From Pseudomonadota bacterium (GTDB taxonomy: Bacteria; Desulfobacterota; Syntrophia; Syntrophales; UBA5619), in the NCBI GenBank assembly GCA_018827585.1, contig JAHJXP010000255.1:1-14924 (forward strand): a stretch of DNA of 14,924 nucleotides. Direction: 5' to 3'. The stretch's first letter is position 1. Every line of letters starts with the position of its first letter. Below, piece by piece: positions 6,577 through 12,492 of the stretch. The position numbers were made by a program, and so were the translations under genes. The notes under the pieces were generated by a model that did no database searches, was not told where the DNA came from, and saw only the letters and a list, made by a program, of their open reading frames with translations.

Positions 6577-7731
6577 TTGGATGCGATTTATTTAGACAAT
6601 GCGGCGACATCCTGGCCGAAACCGGACGCGGTCATCGAGGCGATGATTCGCCATCAGAGAATGGTCGGCGGCAGCCCCGGCCGCTCCGGCCACCGGCTGT
6701 CCATCGAGGCGGGCAGGGCCGTATACGGGGTGCGGGAAACCATCGCGCGTCTTTTCCATATCGCCGATCCCCTGCGGATCGTGTTCACGAAAAACAGCAC
6801 CGAGGCCCTGAACATCGCCCTGCTCGGCCTGCTCAAGCCGGGAGACCATGTCGTCACGACCGGCATGGAGCACAACTCCGTCATGCGGCCCCTGCGTTTT
6901 CTCGCTTCCCATGGCGTGGAACTCACCGTTGTGGCCTGCTCGCCCCGGGGAGACTTGGACCCGGGTGACATCCGGAGGGCCCTTCGGCCCAACACCCGGG
7001 CGGTCGTCCTGACCCACGCCTCCAATGTGACGGGAACGATCATGCCCGTACAGGAGGTCGCAGCCATTGCCCGGGAGCGGGACATCGTCACCTGCGTCGA
7101 CGCCGCGCAGACGGCCGGGGTTCTGCCCATCGACGTGGAAATGATGGCGATCGACTTGCTGGCCTTCACCGGACACAAGTCTTTGTTCGGACCGCAGGGC
7201 ACGGGGGGACTTTATATCCGGAAAGGTCTCGACGACCGGATCTCTCCCCTGATGCGGGGAGGAACGGGAAGCCGGTCGGAATTCGAGGAGCAACCCGACT
7301 TCATGCCCGACAAATATGAAGCGGGGACGCCCAACGCCCCCGGCCTTGCCGGGTTGGCAGCCGGGACGGCCTTCGTCCTTGCAAAGGGGCCGGAGAGGAT
7401 CCACGCCAGAGAAAAGGCCCTGGCGCGCAGGTTTCTAAATCATCTGGAGGCGCTGGACGGCGATGCGACGATATACGGACCGCGGGATATGGAGACCCGG
7501 ACTTCCGTGGTTTCGTTCAATCTCCGGGATATCGTTCCTTCGGACGCCGCCCTTTTCTTTGACGAGCGGTTCGGAATCCTTTGCAGGCCCGGGCTCCACT
7601 GCGCCCCTGCAGCCCACCGAACCATCGGCAGCTTCCCGCAGGGGACCATCCGTTTCAGCTTCGGCTTTTTCAACACGGAAGCGGAGGTTGACCTGGCCGC
7701 CGAGGCCGTCGTGCGGCTTCTCCAACGCTGA
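6577..7731 (+). CDS. Class V aminotransferase-fold cysteine desulfurase (possible selenocysteine lyase role)
   Basis: 384 residues from TTG 6577. The N-terminus (IYLDNAATSWPKP) and the whole pattern match the EF2568-like cysteine desulfurase family. PLP residues are present: H99 (MEHNSV), D175 and Q178 (CVDAAQTAG), and Schiff-base lysine K201 (FTGHKSLFGPQGTGG). The catalytic Cys is C342 in GLHCAPAAHRTIG. It removes sulfur or selenium from Cys/Sec as an enzyme-bound persulfide for a carrier such as the TusA-like protein next door. The frame is open to an ATG at 6454, but the 41 extra residues are unlike the family, and AAGGCGGG at 6563-6570 is well placed for TTG 6577; that start is preferred. 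Use for selenium rather than sulfur is inferred from yedE and the DUF3343 gene. Confidence 0.85.
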   Translation: MDAIYLDNAATSWPKPDAVIEAMIRHQRMVGGSPGRSGHRLSIEAGRAVYGVRETIARLFHIADPLRIVFTKNSTEALNIALLGLLKPGDHVVTTGMEHNSVMRPLRFLASHGVELTVVACSPRGDLDPGDIRRALRPNTRAVVLTHASNVTGTIMPVQEVAAIARERDIVTCVDAAQTAGVLPIDVEMMAIDLLAFTGHKSLFGPQGTGGLYIRKGLDDRISPLMRGGTGSRSEFEEQPDFMPDKYEAGTPNAPGLAGLAAGTAFVLAKGPERIHAREKALARRFLNHLEALDGDATIYGPRDMETRTSVVSFNLRDIVPSDAALFFDERFGILCRPGLHCAPAAHRTIGSFPQGTIRFSFGFFNTEAEVDLAAEAVVRLLQR

Positions 7732-7736
7732 TTCTT

Positions 7737-7861
7737 GACGGCTTCGTAAAAAGTCCGGATGCTGCGTTGCGCTTCATCATTCGTCATTGCGGCGTACGCC
7801 AAAGTACGCCTCATTCCTCATGATTCGCGCGACTTGCCTGCGGACTTTTTACGAAGCCGTC
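7737..7861. repeat. Long palindromic repeat (21-bp perfect arms) after the desulfurase gene
   Basis: Perfect 21-bp arms at 7737-7757 and 7841-7861 begin with GACGGCTTCGTAAAAAG and its complement. Inside, a second stem GGCGTAC (7791-7797)/GTACGCC (7804-7810) closes on a 6-base loop, and the intervening segments are partly complementary, so the 125 bases can fold into one long hairpin. It starts 5 bases after the desulfurase stop. Its form and position suggest a MITE- or REP-like dispersed element that may also end transcription. Confidence 0.8.
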
Positions 7862-7880
7862 CGAAATTCAAGGCTTTTGC

Positions 7881-7900
7881 GACTTTTTACGAGAGTGTCA
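7881..7900. repeat. Degenerate half-copy of the palindromic repeat arm
   Basis: GACTTTTTACGAGAGTGTCA resembles the 3' arm of the neighbouring palindrome and is nearly identical to 8195-8214 (GACTTTTTACGAGTTCGTCA). It lies 20 bases before the DUF3343 start, so it forms part of that gene's upstream region. Confidence 0.5.
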
Positions 7901-7919
7901 TTCTTCCGAGCTGACATTT

Positions 7920-8147
7920 ATGGCCGATAACCAACCGTCCAGTGTCGTCCTTGTCGAATCCTTTGGCCATGCCCTCCAGGCCGAAAAAATGCTCGGGGCG
8001 GCCGGCATCCCCTGCCGCCTGGTCCCCGTGCCGCGCCACATAAGCTCCGATTGCGGCGTCTGTCTGCGTTTCAGCAGCGATTTTCATACCCGCGTCGAAG
8101 AGATACTTTCGGGAAGACTCGAGTCTTTCGAGATTGTCCGCCTGTAA
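7920..8147 (+). CDS. DUF3343 putative Se/S carrier-like protein
   Basis: 75 residues of the small DUF3343 family, annotated as a putative selenium/sulfur carrier. Visible marks are a ferredoxin-like start (SSVVLVESFGHALQAEKML), GIPCRLVPVPR with C32, and the signature SSDCGVCLRF, with C45 at the conserved position and an additional C48. No strong ribosome binding site precedes ATG 7920. The gene stands between two copies of a palindromic repeat, apart from the tight operon upstream but in the same direction. Comparative work links this family with yedE and yedF-like genes in selenium-using bacteria; the molecular role is unproven. Confidence 0.75.
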   Translation: MADNQPSSVVLVESFGHALQAEKMLGAAGIPCRLVPVPRHISSDCGVCLRFSSDFHTRVEEILSGRLESFEIVRL

Positions 8148-8151
8148 TCAA

Positions 8152-8214
8152 TGACGGCTTCGTAAAAAGCCGTCCCATTTTCGCGACTTTTAAGACTTTT
8201 TACGAGTTCGTCAA
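8152..8214. repeat. Second palindromic repeat copy, between convergent genes
   Basis: TGACGGCTTCGTAAAAAGC matches the arm of the repeat at 7737-7861, and an imperfect inverted arm (CTTTTTACGAG, then TTCGTCA) lies at 8196-8213. A compact hairpin GACGGCTT-CGTAAA-AAGCCGTC is formed at 8153-8174. The copy lies between the ends of the DUF3343 gene (plus) and the DUF1847 gene (minus), where it could serve as a terminator for both. Confidence 0.65.
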
Positions 8215-8230
8215 TCAGCGGATCGCGGAT

Positions 8231-8917
8231 TTAGGACGTCGGGACCTTCAGCGACCGGTAAAAGCTGTCGATTGTGTAGATGGCCGCCAGCGGATTGTGC
8301 CCCAGCAGGCGGTCCTTGACGGCGAAGACCGTGCAGGGGGCCTGGGCGTATTTCAGAAACAGCGAGTCGTGACCGACACACAGGCCGATCATGACATTGA
8401 ATTCGGTCTTCTCTTCGTTGAACAGAAGCGCCTGGGCGATGGGGTTGCACATGGACTCGAAACAGCCGATTTTTATTTTCTGATCATCCCGGAGACCAAG
8501 CGTCTCCTTCGGCACCCGGCCCATCTTGCAGAGTCCCGAGACAACCGTAAACCCGTTTGCGGCAAAAAGGCCTTCGACGACTTTGGCCTCTTTGCGAAGG
8601 GCGATGCAGAAGGCGAGGCCGATTTTTTGGTACCCCATCTTCCCGGCAAACTCGATGATCTCGGTGATCCGGGGCTTGACGGGCCTCGCCCGTGCGTAAC
8701 CGAGTTCCCGGTCTGCATACCCTTCTCCCTCCTGGATCGACGCCTGCCGGGCAAACTCCAGAATTTCCGGCTTCTTGAGTTCCTCCAGGGCTTTTTCAAT
8801 GACCTGCGCCTTGTTCACCGTCGGGCAGAAGGGGGGCGCCTGCCCGCCTTCGTCCTGGCAGATCCGCCCCTGCGGTTCAAACGGGCAGCGCGCGCACCCC
8901 GGAAGCTCATTGTCCAT
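8231..8917 (-). CDS. DUF1847 Cys-rich, probably metal-binding protein
   Basis: 228 residues matching the DUF1847 family as I know it, which is common in anaerobes and sometimes labelled metal-binding. The N-terminus has four cysteines in a C8-x2-C11-x8-C20-x10-C31 array (CARCP...CQ...FCP), fit for an Fe-S or zinc site. Further conserved-looking cysteines are in AFCIAL, GLCKMG, GCFESMCNP, GLCVGHDS and APCTVFAVKDRLLGHNP. The function is unknown. AAGGAGG at about 8923-8929 is a strong ribosome binding site for ATG 8917. It follows the OadB-type gene by one copy of a 35-bp duplication, so it is probably in the same operon as the sodium pump subunits. Confidence 0.72.
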   Translation of the reverse strand: MDNELPGCARCPFEPQGRICQDEGGQAPPFCPTVNKAQVIEKALEELKKPEILEFARQASIQEGEGYADRELGYARARPVKPRITEIIEFAGKMGYQKIGLAFCIALRKEAKVVEGLFAANGFTVVSGLCKMGRVPKETLGLRDDQKIKIGCFESMCNPIAQALLFNEEKTEFNVMIGLCVGHDSLFLKYAQAPCTVFAVKDRLLGHNPLAAIYTIDSFYRSLKVPTS

Positions 8918-8918
8918 A

Positions 8919-8988
8919 CATTCCTCCTTGGGAAATTACCGGATGATCCCCATCATTCCTCCTTGGGAAATTATCGGATGATCCCCAT
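8919..8988. repeat. 35-bp tandem duplication covering a stop codon and ribosome binding site
   Basis: Two adjacent 35-bp copies (8919-8953 and 8954-8988) differ at one base. On the minus strand each holds the MGIIR codons, a TAA stop and AAGGAGG. The upstream copy ends the OadB-type gene; the second supplies the ribosome binding site of the DUF1847 gene and leaves a tiny frame, ATG ATG GGG ATC ATC CGG TAA, between the two genes with its own Shine-Dalgarno. Confidence 0.9.
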
Positions 8989-10119
8989 CCCCGCCAGCAC
9001 CGACAGCATGACCGCGGCGGCAATGACCGATCCGACCTGCCCGCCGGCGTTGGCGCCCATCGCGTGCATCAGGAGATAGCTCTTCTTGTTCCACTTAGCG
9101 CCTTCCCGCTGGACGACGCGCGCCGCCATCGGAAAGGCCGAAATGCCGGCCGCGCCGATCAGGGGGTTGATCTTCCCCCGGGTGACGACCCGCATGAGCT
9201 TGCCCATGAGAACCCCGCAGACCGTGTCGAGGCAGATGGCAATGAACCCGAGCGCCAGGACTATCAGGGTCTGGGCCTTGATAAAGGCGCTGCCCACCAT
9301 CGTCGCGCCGATGCACAGGCCGAGGAAAAGCGTGACCACGTTGGCTATCTCGTTCTCGGAGGCCTTCGTCAGACGGCTCACGACGCCGGATTCCCGCATG
9401 AGGTTCCCCAACATGATCGTCCCGAGCAGGGGAAGTCCTTTCGGGGCGATCAGACCGCCGAGAATGGTGATGACCAGGGGAAACATGAGCTTCGTCGTCC
9501 TGGAAACCGGCCTGGCGACCGGCTTCATAACGGTCATGCGTTCCTCTTTCGTGGTCAGGAACCTCATGATCGGCGGCTGGATCACGGGCACGAGCGACAT
9601 GTAGGAATAGGCCGCCACCGACACGGCGCCGAGGAGATGCGGGGCGTATTTCGATGCGACGTAGATGGCCGTCGGCCCGTCGCAGGCCCCGATGATCCCG
9701 ATGGCAACCGCGTCCAACTGGGGAAAGCCCAACGCCAGCGCCAGAAGAAGCGTAATGAAAATCCCGAACTGCCCCGCCGCGCCGAGAAGGAATGTGGACG
9801 GCTGGGCGAGGAGCGGCCCAAAGTCGGTCATCGCGCCGATGCCTACAAAGATCAGCAATGGAAAGAGTTCCGTTGCGATGCCGGCGTCATAGATGACCCG
9901 GATGAATCCGTCATTGCTCATGACATCCGACAGGGGGATATTCACGAGGATGCAGCCGAAACCGATGGGCACCAGCAGCAGGGGCTCGCAGTCCTTCTTG
10001 ATCCCGAGGTACAAAAGGACGAATCCCACGACGATCATGATGGCATTGCGCCAGTCCACAAAGAGCATCTGGGCGCCCGCGGTCAGGCCGCCCAGCCCGC
10101 TTAGTATCGCCTCTACCAT
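8971..10119 (-). CDS. Na+-translocating decarboxylase beta subunit (OadB/MmdB/GcdB family)
   Basis: A 382-residue integral membrane protein with about nine to eleven hydrophobic segments, the beta subunit that decarboxylates carboxybiotin and exports Na+. Functional residues match Klebsiella OadB: D147 in GACDGPT (D203), and S327 and R334 in GISAFPMAAR (S382 and R389, the same 7-residue spacing); the MHAMGANAGGQVGS segment is also typical. Start ATG 10119 has GGGGGAG upstream and follows the gamma-subunit stop by 3 bases. The substrate is probably methylmalonyl-CoA, since carboxyltransferase, epimerase and mutase genes lie upstream; oxaloacetate or glutaconyl-CoA cannot be excluded. The last residues MGIIR and the stop lie in the tandem duplication. 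Confidence 0.92.
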   Translation of the reverse strand: MVEAILSGLGGLTAGAQMLFVDWRNAIMIVVGFVLLYLGIKKDCEPLLLVPIGFGCILVNIPLSDVMSNDGFIRVIYDAGIATELFPLLIFVGIGAMTDFGPLLAQPSTFLLGAAGQFGIFITLLLALALGFPQLDAVAIGIIGACDGPTAIYVASKYAPHLLGAVSVAAYSYMSLVPVIQPPIMRFLTTKEERMTVMKPVARPVSRTTKLMFPLVITILGGLIAPKGLPLLGTIMLGNLMRESGVVSRLTKASENEIANVVTLFLGLCIGATMVGSAFIKAQTLIVLALGFIAICLDTVCGVLMGKLMRVVTRGKINPLIGAAGISAFPMAARVVQREGAKWNKKSYLLMHAMGANAGGQVGSVIAAAVMLSVLAGMGIIR

Positions 10120-10122
10120 GAG

Positions 10123-10260
10123 CTACTCCCCCTTGTCCGCCGGCTTCTCGGGAAACAGTTTCCCCAGCAGGCCCATAACGAGACTCATAATCCACAAGGT
10201 CAGGAGCGTCCCTCCCATACCGCAGATCAGCATCGTCATCCCGAATGTGAAATTATCCAT
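10123..10260 (-). CDS. OadG-like gamma subunit of the Na+-pump decarboxylase
   Basis: A 45-residue protein, MDNFTFGMTMLICGMGGTL... followed by LTLWIMSLVMGLLGKLFPEK and a charged tail. One transmembrane helix (about residues 6-34) and a short soluble tail are the plan of OadG/MmdD-like gamma subunits, which anchor and assemble the complex. The usual family pattern of a Gly-rich helix followed by LL..LFP is seen. Ribosome binding site GGAGG at 10269-10273 is 8 bases before ATG 10260. The stop TAG is 3 bases before the beta-subunit start. It is shorter than typical OadG (about 80 residues) and lacks the Pro/His-rich C-terminal extension. Confidence 0.82.
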   Translation of the reverse strand: MDNFTFGMTMLICGMGGTLLTLWIMSLVMGLLGKLFPEKPADKGE

Positions 10261-10278
10261 GCACAATACCTCCATTCT

Positions 10279-10306
10279 GGTCCGCCTCGTTTTCCACCGG
10301 CGGACC
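10279..10306 (-). promoter_or_regulatory. Leader hairpin just upstream of the gamma-subunit ribosome binding site
   Basis: GGTCCGCC (10279-10286) pairs perfectly with GGCGGACC (10299-10306) across a 12-base loop. In the transcript this GC-rich stem ends 5 bases before GGAGG of the gamma-subunit gene. There is no T-run, so it is not a terminator; it could protect the 5' end or influence ribosome access. Confidence 0.5.
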
Positions 10307-10336
10307 GCTTAAAAGAACAATGACTTCTTGGAACAA

Positions 10337-10385
10337 CATTCCGTTGGAATGCGCCTCTTTAACCGCAACTCACCCCCGGTGTCAA
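10337..10385 (-). promoter_or_regulatory. Promoter with operator-like palindrome for the Na+-pump operon
   Basis: On the minus strand a perfect -35 TTGACA (10385-10380), a 17-base spacer and a weak -10 TTAAAG (10362-10357) point at the gamma-subunit gene. Directly downstream, where transcription would start, lies the palindrome CATTCC-GTT-GGAATG (10337-10351), with a second TTGGAA/CATTCC half-site pair beside it. This is a classic place for a repressor. The identity of any regulator is unknown. Confidence 0.5.
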
Positions 10386-10432
10386 GCGAAAAAAGTCATG
10401 GCATTTCCAACCGGAAATGCACCACTTTTCGC
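10386..10432 (-). terminator. Intrinsic terminator downstream of the mutase/CoA-transferase operon
   Basis: GCATTTCC (10401-10408) and GGAAATGC (10413-10420) form an 8-bp stem with a 4-base loop; on the minus strand it is followed after 6 bases by TTTTTT. The A-tract and T-tract further extend the dyad (GCGAAAA.../...ACTTTTCGC). It separates the operon ending at 10563 from the promoter of the Na+-pump genes. The bases from 10433 to 10562 hold nothing else recognised. Confidence 0.6.
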
Positions 10433-10562
10433 ATCAAATCCGACCGGTCATTGATACGCTGCCGGACGCCCCGGGCATCGGGATTGATCCTTCCCCGTGC
10501 AAACCCCGCTTCCTCTCGGCAAGATGATGAGCGAAACCGCATCGGAGCGCCATGAAGACGCA

Positions 10563-12062
10563 TCATGACGCGGTCTCTTTCATGCTGCCGGTTCGTTTGA
10601 GGCGCAGATGGAATGAATGGGATTCTTCAAGCGAGAAGGGGATATGCCCGGGCTCCTTTTTCGCTTCGGCCAGATATGCCGACAACATCCCCTTGTAATC
10701 GGGATGCGCGCATTGACGAATGATCGTTTCAGCCCTCTCGTGCGGATCCAATCCGCGCAAATCGGCCAGCCCCTGTTCCGTCACCAGGATATCCACATCA
10801 TGCTCCGTATGATCCACATGGGAAACCATCGGAACGATCGCGGAGATCTTTCCACCCTTGGCCGTCGACGGCCCGACAAAGATCGAGTAGAGGCCGTTCC
10901 GGGAAAAATCATACGATCCGGCGATGCCGGTCAGGATCTTGGCTCCCAGCACATGGCTCGAATTCACCTGCCCCTGGAGATCCATCTCCAGACAGCCGTT
11001 AATCCCGATCACCCCCAACCTTTGAATGATTTCAGGTGAATTGCAGATCGTTACGGGACGCAGCACCATGAACTGCTTGTAGCGGTCAAGATTCGCCTGG
11101 AATCTCCCCCATGCCTCCGGGGAGAGCCTCAGGGCCATTCCCGAAACCCAGTCCACCTTTCCCGCCTCGACGATCTCCAGCACGGGATCCGTGATGGCGG
11201 GCAGGTGAAACCGAAAATTGGTGAAGTCGCTCGCACCGATTTTCCTCATGACCTGGCCTGCAAGATCCCCCACGCCGAGTTCGATGGGCGGCAGAGGCTC
11301 GCTCAACCGTCCGGCGGCAATCTCCTTCTTGAAAAAATCGAGGAGGTGCTGGCCGAGCAGAGCACCCATGAGATCCGGCTTGGGTTCACCGGACGGCTTG
11401 TCGCCCCGATCGGACAGAACAACCCCCTTGATCTTCTCCGGATTGACATAAAAATAGGGCACGCCGATCCGCTTCACGGGGTTGCCGACGATCGGAATGG
11501 GATCGCCGCCCTTCTGATACACGTCATGCATTCCTTCCAGGGCCATCGGGCGGTTGAGGTTGATCTCGACGATCACCCCGGAGGCGGCATCGATCCACTC
11601 GGGTGAATCATAGACCGCCGTCGAAGGGATGATATTGCCTTCCCGGGTCAGTCCGATCGCCTCAACGACGGCCATGTCAACGGGTCCATACCACCCCCGT
11701 TTCACATGCAGCGGCAGTTGCCCTCCCTTGCCTTCGATGAACCGCACCTCTCCGCGATTGATTGCCGCCCTGAGTTTCTCTCCCCCGATCGCGCCGATCC
11801 TCGTTCGGATCCCCCCGACATCGGCGAGGACATCTTCAACCTCGGAACCTACCGGCCCCGCGCACAACAGATCGATCCTGATCCCGCCTTCGCGCCTGAT
11901 CCGTTCCGACAGGGCCTGAAACGTCGCCTTCGGATAGCCCATCAGGGGGTTTCCCGAGGTCGCGACCATCATCCCGTCCCGGAAAAGCAAGGCCGCCTCG
12001 TCGGCCGTCATGATCTTCGCGAGGGATTCCTTATGCCGTATCCGCGCTTCGATTCCGTCCAT
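10563..12062 (-). CDS. Acetyl-CoA hydrolase/succinyl-CoA:acetate CoA-transferase family protein, catalytic Glu missing
   Basis: 499 residues from ATG 12062, the length of AarC/ScpC-type class I CoA-transferases. Family hallmarks are clear: a GVIGINGCLEMDLQGQVNSS segment, ILTGIAGSYDF, PSTAKGGKISAIVPMVSHVDHTEHDV and VTEQGLADLRGL. In active members a catalytic Glu sits in a (Y/H)(T/S)E motif before ..D..LDLI..GK; here the aligned segment is FHLPAITDPVLEIVEAGK, so Pro288 stands where Glu is expected. The enzyme would normally move CoA between succinate and acetate or propionate. A GTG at 12068 overlaps the upstream stop, but ATG 12062 has GGGGAG 5 bases before it. Last gene of its operon. Activity is uncertain because of the missing Glu. 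Confidence 0.85.
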   Translation of the reverse strand: MDGIEARIRHKESLAKIMTADEAALLFRDGMMVATSGNPLMGYPKATFQALSERIRREGGIRIDLLCAGPVGSEVEDVLADVGGIRTRIGAIGGEKLRAAINRGEVRFIEGKGGQLPLHVKRGWYGPVDMAVVEAIGLTREGNIIPSTAVYDSPEWIDAASGVIVEINLNRPMALEGMHDVYQKGGDPIPIVGNPVKRIGVPYFYVNPEKIKGVVLSDRGDKPSGEPKPDLMGALLGQHLLDFFKKEIAAGRLSEPLPPIELGVGDLAGQVMRKIGASDFTNFRFHLPAITDPVLEIVEAGKVDWVSGMALRLSPEAWGRFQANLDRYKQFMVLRPVTICNSPEIIQRLGVIGINGCLEMDLQGQVNSSHVLGAKILTGIAGSYDFSRNGLYSIFVGPSTAKGGKISAIVPMVSHVDHTEHDVDILVTEQGLADLRGLDPHERAETIIRQCAHPDYKGMLSAYLAEAKKEPGHIPFSLEESHSFHLRLKRTGSMKETAS

Positions 12063-12064
12063 TG

Positions 12065-12472
12065 TCACTCCCCGTGTTTAACGTTCTGCTGGATGAATGC
12101 CGAAATTTCCTCGAGCTTTGCGTGGGAAGGAAACACACCCTGAACACCGATCCCCTTCAACACCGCGATGTCATCCTTCGGGATGGTCCCCCCGAACAGG
12201 ACCAGAACGTCTCCAAGCTCACGCTCGCGGATCCGCTTCATCAGCTTCCGCGAAATCGAGACGTGCGATCCCGAAAGAATGCTCACCCCGATTACATCCA
12301 CCGCCTCCTGAAGGGCCACCTCCACCACCTGCTCCACGCTCTGGCGCAAACCGGTGTAAATCACCTCCATCCCCTGGTCCCTCAACCAAAAGATCAGCAC
12401 CTTGGCGCCAACGTCATGCCCATCCAGGCCGATCTTGGCGATCAGTACGCGAATGGTCTTTTTCGTTTCCAT
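12065..12472 (-). CDS. Acyl-CoA mutase small subunit, cobalamin-binding
   Basis: 135 residues making up a complete B12-binding Rossmann-like domain, as in the C-terminus of methylmalonyl-CoA mutase. The base-off/His-on motif D17-G-H19-D-V-G22 supplies the axial His19; SILSG (S64, L66) and FGGTIP (G94, G95) complete the cofactor pocket. It pairs with the large subunit encoded 20 bases upstream to make an adenosylcobalamin-dependent carbon-skeleton mutase. AGGAGG lies 6 bases before ATG 12472. The stop overlaps the candidate GTG start of the next gene. Confidence 0.93.
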   Translation of the reverse strand: METKKTIRVLIAKIGLDGHDVGAKVLIFWLRDQGMEVIYTGLRQSVEQVVEVALQEAVDVIGVSILSGSHVSISRKLMKRIRERELGDVLVLFGGTIPKDDIAVLKGIGVQGVFPSHAKLEEISAFIQQNVKHGE

Positions 12473-12492
12473 GAAAACCTCCTGAACGGTAT

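Noticed and set aside
7737..8214. CRISPR array from the repeated GACGGCTTCGTAAAAAG units
   Set aside because: Only a few palindromic copies at irregular spacing with a gene between them, and no cas genes.
8051..9079. Open frame of 342 codons on the plus strand opposite the DUF1847 gene
   Set aside because: It starts inside the DUF3343 gene, runs through the repeat and across an antisense gene and has no domain of its own.
9064..10104. Long open frame (346 codons) on the plus strand opposite the OadB-type gene
   Set aside because: Very rich in D, R, P, G and H, as expected for the antisense of a hydrophobic membrane protein; the OadB frame has all key residues.
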